From contig OY998177.1 of assembly GCA_963921935.1 (NCBI GenBank), positions 111,158,067 through 111,222,066 on the forward strand: a stretch of DNA of 64,000 nt, in the 5' to 3' direction. This document shows positions 1 to 10,428 of the stretch, piece after piece. Numbering within the stretch: position 1 is the first letter of the stretch; each line of letters opens with the position of its first letter. Below the pieces are notes generated by a model. It had not been told where the DNA came from. It saw nothing but the letters and a program-made list of their open reading frames with translations, and did no database searches. Made by a program: the position numbers and the translations under genes. This stretch comes from Galeruca laticollis. Its lineage: Eukaryota > Arthropoda > Insecta > Coleoptera > Chrysomelidae.

Positions 1-603
1 ACTAGCTAGGTACATATCCCTTTCTATTTTATAAGTATTCAACTGAAGACACAATAAAAAATACAAAATTAATCAACTTTCAACTATGCTCTATTTGTAA
101 ACAAACTGTTCACGCTGAAACGGAATTAACAGAATTCGTCAGGATCCAGTACGCTAAAACGATCGTATTGCGCTGTCAAATTGAGTCCGCTTCAAATCCG
201 CCCATGCAGACCCACCTTCAATAAGTATACTTATAGCGTTTTCGATTTACCTGCTTCGGCTGAACTGAGTGAGCACTCAGTTCAAAAGTTGTGTTCGATT
301 ATTGTTGTCAAAGTTGCACTCTCCAGTTTCACGTGTTCGATTTACAAGCGGCACTGTCGGAGTGCGCCTTCAGTTCAATATTATTTGCCCTGAAATGCCC
401 TGTTAGTTCAGTTTTAAGTGGCGCCAAATACAAAAAAAATTCGAATAAGCAATGCTAACCAAACTACTTTCATCTTCCGATTCTATAGCAGCCTTATACC
501 AAAAATTGGGCGAAGTCTTATAATTTTTTTTCTTTCCAAATGATTTTTCAGATCAGCTGAAAATTTGTTGGAGAATAACTATGTATATATAATAATTTTA
601 TCT
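1..603. other. Non-coding AT-rich DNA, no gene seen
   Basis: No ORF here resembles a known protein. About 120-420 is richer in C and G than its surroundings and contains a short palindrome (actgagtg/cactcagt, near 266-282), but the 70-codon frame through it has no recognisable domain. Nothing else is supported. Confidence 0.6.
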
Positions 604-735
604 GAATAAATTTCAGTCAATAAATTGAGAAATATTTGGAAGAATGTTCCTTTGTAAGTATCAATTGAAAATAGAAAAAGGTGGATAAATTTTATATACG
701 ACATAGTATTTTACGTGATTTCAAAATTTTTTGTT
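604..735 (+). repeat. Left arm of a ~130-bp inverted repeat
   Basis: This stretch is found again, inverted, at 9838-9752 continuing into 3826-3790, with the hAT element 3827-9743 inserted in that second copy. Shared blocks include the run from 'aaatttcagtcaat' to 'gaaaatagaaaaag' and 'attttacgtgatttcaaaa'. Identity is roughly 80 percent by eye. It is either a pair of arms of an older element enclosing about 736-3790 or two dispersed copies of one repeat. Confidence 0.65.
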
Positions 736-1249
736 ATTTTAATTTAACTAGGTATTTTAATTGTTTATTAAATGGAATTCTATTCTTTCTAGAGTCACTT
801 GAGACGTGTACATGGCGCAACGTTTTACTGATATCCGTAGATAGTAGTTTTGGTAGTATAACATAATACTAGTAAGTTCGCCCTGTGTCGAGATGGACCA
901 TGCCTAATCCATCGTATGGTTACTACAACTTACAAGGTTGCTACCTTTAGCAAATCTTTGAAGGGGAAGCAATACTAATGTTGCAGTGTCGGTACGGCCA
1001 ATCCAAAAGAGATGTCGACCACGCAACAATCCTTTGGATACATTGGAGATGACTGTATCCGAATCTGTGATGTCTCCACAGCTCCATTTATCTTAGCGAC
1101 ACATGTTCCGGATGATACACCGCGAGAGACCTCGGAAGAAGAAGCTCAGACGCAACCCGTAGGGGCCATGAAAACAATTTCTTTCTCTTCTTGCCAACAA
1201 AATTGAGTCATCTGTGAACGCTAAACACTGGTGATTACTATTGAATATC
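736..1249. other. Non-coding, no gene recognised
   Basis: A 64-codon plus-strand frame (1012-1206) is open but resembles nothing I know, and its base composition is not clearly coding. Treated as non-coding. Confidence 0.5.
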
Positions 1250-1900
1250 GTTCATGTTGTCCATATTCCTTCGTTTCAGATTATTTCGTCCTACACTAAA
1301 CTAAAAAGTACTGTGGATACAGGATCGCCCTGTCTAAGAACTCGTTTAATCTCAAAGAATTCCGAGATCTGACCTGTCCATGCTACTTTGGCTTATATCA
1401 CTTCTAGTATAATTTCTACAAATCTTATATTATTGGTATTTATAGGTCACTCAAAACTTGGCACATTTTCTTCCGATCTCAATCGTAGAATTGCTTGAAG
1501 TCTATGAAAAGTGTATGTAATTCTATTTTATATTCATAATATGTGGTTTTATTCATTTTAATCTGAAAATTTGGTCAGTACGTGACCAATTTCTAAGAAG
1601 ATCGTTATCGTACTGTCATTGGTAACAGTTTTTAGTATGTATTAGTAGTGCAGTAATTCTATAATTATCACTTACCTTCCTGTCACCTCTTTTATGTATT
1701 GGGCAAATTAACGGTTTCTACCATTCTTCCAGTATTTGTTCCTTTCCCCATACATTTCTTATAATTTCACAAATATCTTCTTGTAGTAGTTTTCGCCCTG
1801 CATAGGACATTACTTCAGTAATTTTATTCTCTCCTGGCCTCTTCCTATTTTTCATTTAATTTTATATGTCTTTTATTTCTTCCTTTGTGGGACTATCTAT
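1250..1900 (-). pseudogene. Decayed LINE reverse transcriptase fragment
   Basis: Read on the minus strand with frame changes, this gives the usual landmarks of a non-LTR retrotransposon reverse transcriptase. A block ending in 'ILEEW' is followed by 'LICPIHKRGDR' (family form W...L+.PI.KKGDR), then 'NYRITALL' (family NYRGI.LL), then 'RVLRQGDPVSTVLF' (family G+RQGDPLS.LLF). Several stops and indels interrupt it, and the YADD region is not visible. No endonuclease domain or poly-A tail is seen. The same kind of LINE is present on the plus strand at 31485-33283. The clade is not assigned. The recognition is from motif order, so the family call is firm but the boundaries are approximate. Confidence 0.7.
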
Positions 1901-3787
1901 AACTTTCATATAATATTATTTATATTCATTGTCCTTTTTAATACTTGAATGAAATAAATCAACAATACATTCCCAAATATATCTAATGTTGATTGGATGT
2001 TACGGATTGAAAATGCTCCATTCCTAGAAATTCTATTTTTGCACCGAACTAGCCATGAATATCAACATGCAGAACTACTAAGTCACCGTGAAATCCACAT
2101 AACCTAACGAAAATTTAAATTCTACACTTTGGTGGTTTGAGAACTTTCACAGTTACAGGGTAATTGTGTAATTAAATGAAAAATATGGGAATCTAGGTTT
2201 ACGAATAATTTATAAACAGGAAAAGTTATAATGCAATTACTGGCGTTCACTTTGAACTTGGCAATAATAAATAAATTTTTGTAGTAGAAAATATTATGAA
2301 ATTTATTGAAATGTAGAAGCAAATTTTGATTCTAATACTGTGAGAAGTACATCAATTTTATTGTAAACGTAAAAAAGATTTGTTATCATTTTTAATCGAC
2401 CATCATTGTGACTGATTACTTCAAGACTCTATTCAGCCATCTTGGAGACATCGTGAACGCCACGTGGAGTTTGGCCCTCTTATCAACTAGAGGTAACTAT
2501 TCTCTTGGTTAAAATCTAACAACTTCAAATTATTATTTTTGACGAGTTGTGATATAGTCCAGGAGCTCATGCCCATAGCGAATTTTTTTATGAGTGAGAG
2601 AGAGAGAATAAGAAATTCGAACAACGTTTGTGTTGAAATGGGTTTCGTTAGAAGTTGGAATGTTTGATTCGGTCGGTTGTCCTGATATAGGATTAGTTTC
2701 CTCTGCATGGCTTCGTTGGGGGTGTATTAGGGCTTCTAGTGAGCGATTGTATCTGAGTCTGGTGTAAGAAGGTGGTTGGTTGAAAATTGGGTTGGTGAAA
2801 GGTGTCAGAAAAATTTGAGAAAGTGACTAAAAAGAAATGAAAAGGTGTGGAATGGAGGTTTTGGAGTGGGCTTTTCGCTTGAAAGTGTTCCGGAGGAAAA
2901 GCATTCTCGGTTTTTTTTACTTGATTTTTTTTGATTATTTTTTGTTTTTTTATTGTTTTTTGAGAGAATAATCATCATCATCAAGTAAATGGGGGCGGGT
3001 ACAGCTGCAGCTGCATTTGTTCCCTACGTCGATTGATTCGTCGGTCCATTTGGCTATTGAATAAATTCACCCCATATTACAGGGAAACAGCATGAAACCT
3101 GTTACGCCGACGGGTGGGCGGGGGCGGTTGGAATGGATTGTCAGAAGTGTTGACTAATTGAAATTTGTGAGATGTGTGAGAGATATTGATTATATTAATA
3201 TAGGGAATTGTGTGGATACTCTAGATAGAAAATATGTATGAGAACGATTTAGAAGATTATATGTGTGAGAAATTGCAATGTCTGATTATCAAATTGAAAT
3301 TGGGGATTGGTCTAGGTAGTCGATGTATATGTCGGGCAGATCATCGTAAGCCGTGGCTAGTAGCCGTACTGGATGTAATGGGAGCTTCCTCTTGGGTTTT
3401 CTGCCAAGAGGCCGTCTGTTAGCGATCAACAGTGTGAGGAGGGCGTTTTTCTAGATTTCGTTGCCCGATTCGATAGTGCGACTAACGTATCGGGCGTGTA
3501 AGTTGCACAGTCGTTGTCGATATTGAGATAAACGGTATTGCTGGGCGAGTAGGGTGCTTTGTATTGGCAGTATCTCAGAATTGATTGCTTACAAGATCGA
3601 TGCTTTTTTACTAGATGGTCGAGAAGGGTGTAATAGACGTTTGCTCTATAGTGGATTATAGGACGGATCTATGTCTTATACGTATGAAGTGAGGTGGTTG
3701 GATGAGTTCGTCCGAGGCTTCCGCCGAACACCTTGCGAATATTAACTCTACGTATCTGTTAGGACGGCCATCAACTTAAGAGTGAAG
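1901..3787. other. Non-coding; T-rich tract and an unexplained GC-richer segment
   Basis: No protein is recognised. About 2905-2965 is strongly T-rich. About 2985-3130 and 3300-3780 have clearly more G and C than the surrounding DNA, which suggests old insertions of foreign repeat sequence or a decayed coding region. Translation of both strands of 3200-3780 gives only short frames full of stops. Confidence 0.5.
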
Positions 3788-4168
3788 TAATTAAATTTTT
3801 GAAATCACGTAAAATACCATTTAGTGCAGTGGTTCCCAACCTTTTCTGGACCACCGCCCCCTATAGAAAAGAACAAAAATTTAACCGCCCCCCCCCCCCA
3901 GTCGCTGGTTAGTCCAAAGTAGTTAATTTTATTTGACTATCATCTGTACCGTCCCAATTGATCTGTATTTAGCTTTAATTTCAGTTAATGTCTAAATTTT
4001 ATTTTAGAGGAATGATGAAGTAGAAATTTATCAAATGACTACCAAATGTATAATAAGATTATTTATTAAACGTTTAAATATAAACACAGCATCAATAAGA
4101 AATACAATCACAATAGAAATAAGGAATGCAATACAATAAGAAATACAAAATTAATAATAAAGAAAAAA

Positions 4169-5953
4169 TCAATGAGACGGTTGAGGCTGGTGGAGTGTTA
4201 CCAGTTTGTTAATATCGGGTTCCAATTTCGTTAACATCAATCGCAGATCGCCACGTTCATTGATGTGTAGTCTGTTCCTCTTCTTTGACAGCAAATCAGT
4301 TACTGCACTGAGTGCACGCTCAGCCATATAGGACGAAGGAAATGCAATTAACAACTTCTGTACTATTGTTTACAATCCAGGATAGAGAACTGGTATTAGT
4401 TATTGAAGCCAGAACTCTTGATATCCACGTTTGAATTTTACTTTCAGTTCTTCGTTAGTTGTTACTTCTAATAGCTCCTCTTCCAAATTTGATGAGCCTT
4501 CAGTATCTGTGTTTGTGAAAGGATCTATAACCCAACTTGGTATTTCCATGTTTAAAATATCTTGGAAACGCTCTGTAAAATCAACATGAAGAACTTCCAA
4601 GTGGTGGCAGTAAGTAAGTAAATCTTCCGGTTTTGCAGACACTGTTGATAATGTGTAAAAATGGTTGTACTCACCTCTACCAAGATTTCTTTTGATTATA
4701 AGAAGTTTTCCTGCAAAAGCAGCTATGACGTTTTTAGTTTTAATTAAATTTAAATCATCACCTTGCAATTATATATTAACTTGAATAAATACTTTAAACA
4801 GGTCCGTCAATAAGCGATGTCATTTTTTGACGTAATAAGGTTTTCGCGCAATTGTTCGTTTTCTTCAAGAAATTCCAACACTGAGTCAATTAGATTGGAA
4901 AAACGATTCAGACAAACACATTTAGAGAGCCAACGTACTTCTGTGTGCAGCAGCCAGCGATTGTAGTCTTCATCATTTTCATTACAAAGCTTATGAAACA
5001 AACGGTCATTCAATGAATTGCTTCTAATGATATTGATTGCTTTAATGACGTTATTGAAGGACGCATGCAGACGTTCATTTAATTTTTTGCAACCAAATGC
5101 TGACGGTGAATAATACAATGTACAGCGAGTACATTTGGCACTGCTTTTCTCAAATGTGCTATAAAACCCTTATGACGCCCGGTCATTGCTGGAGCACCAT
5201 CAGTAGCAGCAGACAAGATATTGCTGATAGGAATTTCTTTCTTTTGAAAAAATTCTTGCATGATATTACATATAGGAGGTCCCTTTGTATCAGATTCCAA
5301 ATTCTTAGCAAATAATAACTCTTGATGAATTTTTTCTTCTTTTATAAATCGTATGTATAAGATGAGTAGAGCTTCGTTACTTGGTAGAGTTGATTCATCG
5401 ATTTGAATGGAAAATTTGCAAGTCTTTAGGTAATCGCATGATGATATTTAAACGTCATTTGCCATTTCATCTATTCTTCTTTACACTGAATTATTACTGA
5501 GAGGAATTTTTTTAATGATGTCAAATGGTGTCTTATGATGAAGAACAGTTTTTAATATCTCTTCGACTGCCGGCAAAATTAATTCCTCGCCAATGGTGTG
5601 TGGTTTTCCTGACTTTGCGATTAACAATGAAACGTTATATGAGGCTCGTAGCCCATCATCGTCTCGTTTAGAAGACGATGCGAAAAGGTTTGATATAGTT
5701 GGCTGTTTTAAATATTGTTTTTCGAGTTTTTGAGAATAGAATATATCTTTGTTCTTCTTATCAGGATGCATTTAATGTAAATGCTCTTGTAGCCTAGAAG
5801 GTTCCATAGCTTCATTTGAAACATCTTTTCGGCAAATTAAACACATAGGTAATGATTTGTTTGTAAAAGATTCCGCAAATCCATATTTTAAATATTCAAT
5901 ACTGTATTGCCGGCATTTCTTTTTTAATCAAAAGTAGCTCCAGCCATATCCAT
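4169..5953 (-). pseudogene. hAT transposase (ZBED5/SCAND3-like), broken
   Basis: About 590 codons can be followed from an ATG at 5953 through several frames. First comes a BED-type zinc-finger region (CLICRK followed by a His cluster near 5800-5860). Next are 'GKPHTIGEELILP' (about 5590), the catalytic block with 'FSIQIDEST' (about 5400), 'ATDGAPAMTGRHKGF' (about 5180), 'HCIIHRQHLVAKN' and 'HTEVRWLSKC'. Last is the C-terminal dimerisation region 'FPSSYMAERALSAV' with 'KKRNRLHI' near 4260-4340. Both early catalytic Asp residues and the late Glu in the MAER box are visible. Frameshifts occur near 4370, 4790, 5110, 5470 and 5920. The protein would cut and paste the element through its CAGTGGTT ends. 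Family identity is sure; activity is excluded by the breaks. Confidence 0.92.
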
Positions 5954-6666
5954 ACAAAAATTAAATTCTCAATAGATTTATAGATAGTAATGTTTATAAA
6001 ATGACACACCACTCACGATTATTTACTACGGCAGAGCTTATGATTCACGACTATATATCGCGGCCAAGCACATACAACTAACTAACAAAAAATTCGTCGA
6101 GCTGTTGCTTTTATACGTTTCATTTCGTGCATGATTCAACTTGTCTGTGTGCGAACATGTCGAAACATGTTATTTCGTATGAATATCGCGCGTTCGCTTA
6201 TCAACGTGCGAGGACAAGTCATATACTTCTATTCTGAACTAAAAGAAATTAATGAAATTGACTGTCTCGACCCTTACTTCGTGGAATATGCTCATATTAG
6301 TGTTTTTAAATTAAACTCACGGTCTCTAGTTAATTCCACAATATAATAAAAGTTATTGAAAATTCTAAAAAATTGACAATTGTTTCGATAAATCAATATC
6401 ATCGTCAGAATGACAGAAGTTACATTTCATTTTATGCCTACCTGATGTTTAGTAGTTATTTTTGGCTAGACCAAGAAGTAATTCAACCTGTGATTGGCTT
6501 AATATATGTTTATAGAAAAAAGATGAAGATGTGATATTACAAATATTGAAGCTTAGATATTATTAGCCCTATGGTGATATCCTGGATATCATTTTTCCAA
6601 TTAAGATCAGTCTAACTGTGCAATGATATAGAAAACCAGGAAAACTATATCTGCTGATCTTTACAA

Positions 6667-7806
6667 TTATAACTTGAGAAGACAGTTTATTAGTGGAGAA
6701 TTGCCTAGATTTAACTGTTCATTGACAACTTCATATTGTGGGTTTCTTAAATGTCTTCTAATTTCCAGTTCTTCAAGGAAATCCAGTTCTTGTTTCTTTT
6801 CACGAATATGCAGCACTTCTAGTTCTGTGTTAGGTGTCAATGAATGATTGGTGTCAAGTAGATGTTTTGCGTAGTGGGATTTATCTGGTTGTTTTAATCT
6901 GTATGCTCGTAAGTGCTCACTGTATCGTATTTCAAAATTCCTAAGGGTCTGACCCAAATAGACAGAATTACATTCTGGACATTTGAGTTTATATATACCT
7001 GACTTCTTTAATAGTGGTATTTTTGTTTTAACATTTAACAATTTTGTACTAACGTTACTTTCTGTTTTAAAGGAAATTGTTGTATTCGTTGCTGAAGATA
7101 TTATCTTTGAAATATTATTAGAAATATTTCCTGCATATGCGATGGTTTTATAAGTTTTAATTTCATCAGCTTGTTTAGGATATATTAGTTGTGATGCCAC
7201 TTTTTCTTCTCTTTTACTAATAAGCTTATTTATCATATCTAATGGATAACCGTTAGATGTTGCTATTTGTCTAATTGTATTAATCATAGGGTGGTTAGAA
7301 TTGAATGGAATTGTCACATCAGTCTGTGTTGGTTTTTGGTAAATTGAATAATCAAGTACATTATTAACTCTTTGAACTTTTAAATCAAGAAAATTGATTG
7401 AGCTATTTTCTTTAATTTCTAATGTAAATTTAATTTTCGGGTGTAAATTATTGATGTGGTTGAAAAATACATCTAATTGTCGTTCACTACCCATAAAACA
7501 AGCTAATATGTCATCTACATATCTATACCAAAATAAAATATTTTTCGAAATATTACTTTCAAAGACCTTTCTTTCTAAATTGTCCATAAAAATGTTTGCT
7601 AAAATAGGTGATATGGGGCTTCCCATTGGTAAACCTCCATTTTGAATATATATCTTATTGTCAAAAGTGAAATAATTCTGATTAATGCATACATCAAATA
7701 AATTAAGTATATCTGATATTATTCCTGGATTAATATTTTTATCTTCTAGTAATTTTCTTACAAGTATTAGACATTCTTTAGGAGGAATTTTAGTAAACAA
7801 ATTAGT
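6667..7806 (-). pseudogene. Penelope-like RT / GIY-YIG protein, 5'-truncated (minus arm)
   Basis: An open frame reads from about 7860 to 6667, but its first ~20 codons are antisense of the other arm; true Penelope sequence starts at 'LFTKIPPKE'. Visible parts are RT motif B 'GLPMGSPISP', motif C 'YRYVDD', motif D 'INFLDLKVQR', then a linker and a GIY-YIG endonuclease starting 'SGIYKLKCPECNSVYLG' with 'RYSEHLRAY'. The CxxC pair before YLG is kept here, unlike in the plus arm. About 29 codons present in the plus arm between 'SNHPM' and 'TIRQIA' are missing in frame. RT motif A is cut off, so the protein cannot work as such. The family copies RNA and nicks DNA for insertion. Confidence 0.9.
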
Positions 7807-9178
7807 TAATATTAATGCTCCTAATAATATATTGGCAAAGAAGCTCAACAATATACTCAATACTCACGGATATGAATCTCAGTACTCAATTAGACATTCA
7901 ATAGAACTAATCAAGAAGTTGAAAGCAATCCACTTGCAAGATAACTATAAACTCATTTCGTTCGATGTAACTAATATGTTTACTGAAATTCCTCCTAAAG
8001 AATGTCTAATACTTGTAAGAAAATTACTAGAAGATAAAAATATTAATCCAGGAATAATATCAGATACACTTAATTTATTTGATGTATGCATTAATCAGAA
8101 TTATTTCACTTCTGACAATAAGATATATATTAAAAATGAAGGTTTACCAATGGGAAGCCCTATATCACCTTTTTTAGCAAACATTTTTATGGACAATTTA
8201 GAAAGAAAGATCTTTGGAAGTAATATTTCGAAAAATATTTCATTTTGGTATAGATATGTAGATGACATATTAGCTTGTTTTATGGGTAGTGAGCGACAAT
8301 TAGATGTATTTTTCAACCACATCAATAATTTACACCCGAAAATTAAATTTACATTAGAAATTGAAGAAAATAGCTCAATCAATTTTTTTGATTTAAAAAT
8401 TCAAAGAGTTAATAATTTACTTGATTATTCAATTTACCGAAAACCAACACAGACTGATGTGACAATTCCATTCAATTCTAACCACCCTATGTCTCACAGA
8501 CTAGCAGCATATAATTCAATGATACATAGAGCCTCTTCAGTTCCTATGAACAAATGTCATTTTGATAAAGGGATTTATACAATTAGACAAATAGCAACAT
8601 CTAACGGTTATCCATTAGATATGATAAATAAGCTAATTAGTAAAAAAGGAGAAAAAGTGGCATTACAACTAATATATCCTGAACAAGCTGATGATATTAA
8701 AACTTATAAAACCATCACATATGCAGGAAATATTTCTAATAATATTTCAAAGATAATATCTTCAGCAACGAATACAACAATTTCTTTTGAAACAGAAAGT
8801 AACGTTAGTACAAAATTGTTAAATGTAAAAACAAAAATACCACTATTAAAGAAGTCAGGTATATATAAACTCAAATGTAATGCTGTCTATTTGGGTCAGA
8901 CCGTTAGGAATTTTGAAATACGATACAGTGAGCACTTACGAGCATACAGATTAAAACAACCAGATAAATCCCACTACGCAAAACATCTACTTGACACCAA
9001 TCATTCATTGACACCTAACACAGAACTAGAAATGCTGCATATTTGTGAAAAGAAACAAGAACTGGATTTCCTTGAAGAACTGGAGATTAGAAGACATTTA
9101 AGAAACCCACAATATGAAGTTGTCAATGAACAGTTAAATCTAGGGAATTCTCCACTAATAAACTGTCTTCTTTCTTAA
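7807..9178 (+). pseudogene. Penelope-like RT / GIY-YIG protein, N-terminally truncated (plus arm)
   Basis: The open frame runs 7685-9178, but the first ~42 codons are antisense to the minus arm and not genuine. In frame numbering, RT motif A 'ISFDVTNMF' is at 91-99, motif B 'GLPMGSP' at 153-159, catalytic 'YVDD' at 191-194, motif D 'FFDLKIQR' near 234-241, and the GIY-YIG domain begins at 392 (GIY) with YLG at 402-404. The C-terminal region is rich in His, Arg and Glu. The Cys pair normally next to the GIY strand is reduced to a single Cys by a small deletion relative to the minus arm. No stop interrupts it, but the N-terminal third found at 23240-23880 is missing. The 3' untranslated region continues to 9550. 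Confidence 0.9.
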
Positions 9179-9751
9179 GTGATAATTGTAAAGATCAGCA
9201 GATATAGTTTTCCTGGTTTTCTATATCATTGCACAGTTATACTGATCTTAATTGGAAAAATGATATCCAGGATATCACCATAGGACTAATAATATCTAAG
9301 CTTCAATATTTGTAATATCACATCTTCTTCTTTTTTCTATAAACATATATTAAGCAAATCACAAGTTAGGTTACTTCTTGGTCTAGCCAAAAATAACTAC
9401 TAAACATCAGGTAGGCATAAAATGAAATGTAACTTCTGTCATTCTGACGATGATATTGATTTATCGAAACAATTGTCAATTTTTTAGAATTTCCAATAAC
9501 TTTTATTATATTGTGGAATTAACTAGAGACCGTGAGTTTCATTTAAAAACACTAAAAGAATTTATTATAATTATTAGTATTATTATTAATGCTAATTTAA
9601 AACTGTTTATTAACCCTTATTAAATCATTTTTATTCCACCATTCCTCTTGACTGCTTATTATTTGCTTCTGAATCGGCTACCGCCCCCCTGAAAGGCTGT
9701 AGGGCCCACAGGGGGCGGTATCGCCCCCCTGTGAGAACCAATGATTTAGTG

Positions 9752-9838
9752 TATTCAACTTTTTCTATTTTCAATTGATACTTACAAAGAAACGTGTTTC
9801 CAAATAATTCTCAATTTATTGACTGAAATTTATTCATA
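9752..9838 (-). repeat. Right arm of the ~130-bp inverted repeat (outer part)
   Basis: This is the reverse complement of about 604-690; the remaining part (about 690-735) is at 3790-3826 on the other side of the hAT insertion. Joining 3790-3826 to 9752-9838 restores a continuous match, which confirms the hAT insertion point. Confidence 0.65.
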
Positions 9839-9865
9839 TACATTTTTCATATATCGTCGGTTAAG

Positions 9866-10320
9866 AAGTGACACCTCGTAACTAATAAAATTGGTCAAAT
9901 TTAGTTATCGGTACCAAATTTCTCAGAAACACAAGACGCATATTTCTGATGATTCCACTTATCTATTAGAACAGTATTAATGGCATAGAAAAGTGAGTAG
10001 TGTCACCTCGTAGAAAGTTAGTGCATTGAACTGAAGTGACAACTCGTATGTAGGTTAGTTCTCGTGTCAGTCGTGTGACAGGTGGTAGTGAACAGCTAAT
10101 AGGTAAGTGTCCTGTGCAATTCCTATTATTTTCAAAAGAACAAAGATGTATTGAAAGTTAATGCATGATATAATATTTACTGTATGAATCCAACAAAAAT
10201 TTGAGATATTGATATTTGTTGTTATAAATTAGTAAAAAGATATGCCATGAACTACAAAAATAATGACGAAGATACGAGTTATCACTTCCATTAGCGGCTG
10301 CATCTGTTCTGAAATGACAC
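9866..10320. repeat. Subterminal repeats of the 9855-12878 transposon
   Basis: Variants of gtgacacctcgta occur at about 9868 (in the terminal repeat), 9998, 10034, 10267 (inverted) and 10313, with the mirror copy at 12855-12870 in the right end. Such clusters commonly serve as transposase binding sites in large DNA transposons; that role is inferred here. Confidence 0.65.
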
Positions 10321-10428
10321 GTATCTTCAGTATTACTTTATCAACAATAGAAAAATACTTAAAAAAACTGTTAAACCATTCGCTAATTAGTTATGTTAAT
10401 TTAAGATTTTAATGATTGGCTATTGACA

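Larger units (their letters stand above)
6248..9550. mobile_element. Penelope-like element, head-to-head inverted dimer
   Basis: Two copies meet near 7806 with their 5' sides inward and their 3' ends facing out. The minus-strand arm is 6248-7806; the plus-strand arm is 7807-9550. The 10-bp direct repeat ACTAAAAGAA lies at 6238-6247 and 9551-9560, just outside the pair, so both arms entered as one insertion into the hAT element. The arms match closely over reverse transcriptase, GIY-YIG and the 3' untranslated region. The left arm has about 45 extra bases at its 3' end (ending 'ctgtctcgacccttac'), which recur at 14281 and 31177. The plus arm alone has about 170 bp (7807-7980) of more upstream coding sequence. 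Confidence 0.9.
3827..9743 (-). mobile_element. hAT-superfamily DNA transposon, split by a Penelope dimer
   Basis: The left end begins CAGTGGTTCCCAACC; the right end, read inward, begins CATTGGTTCTCACAGG. Both are followed by C/G-rich runs (3880-3900 and 9675-9730). The direct repeat ATTTAGTG lies immediately outside at 3819-3826 and 9744-9751, a perfect 8-bp target duplication as expected for hAT. The body is 5.9 kb, but 6248-9550 is a later Penelope insertion, so the original element was about 2.6 kb. Its transposase lies on the minus strand at 4169-5953. Confidence 0.92.

Noticed and set aside
1012..1206. 64-codon ORF with an acidic stretch
   Set aside because: Too short, unlike any family I know, and next to decayed repeats; not supported as a gene.
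7685..7806. N-terminal ~42 codons of the plus-strand Penelope ORF
   Set aside because: They read through the antisense of the other arm; the genuine protein starts after 7806.
7394..8382. Two 83-93 codon ORFs antisense to Penelope (7394-7645 plus, 8101-8382 minus)
   Set aside because: They are shadows of the RT frames on the opposite arms, as is a third at 24048-24299.
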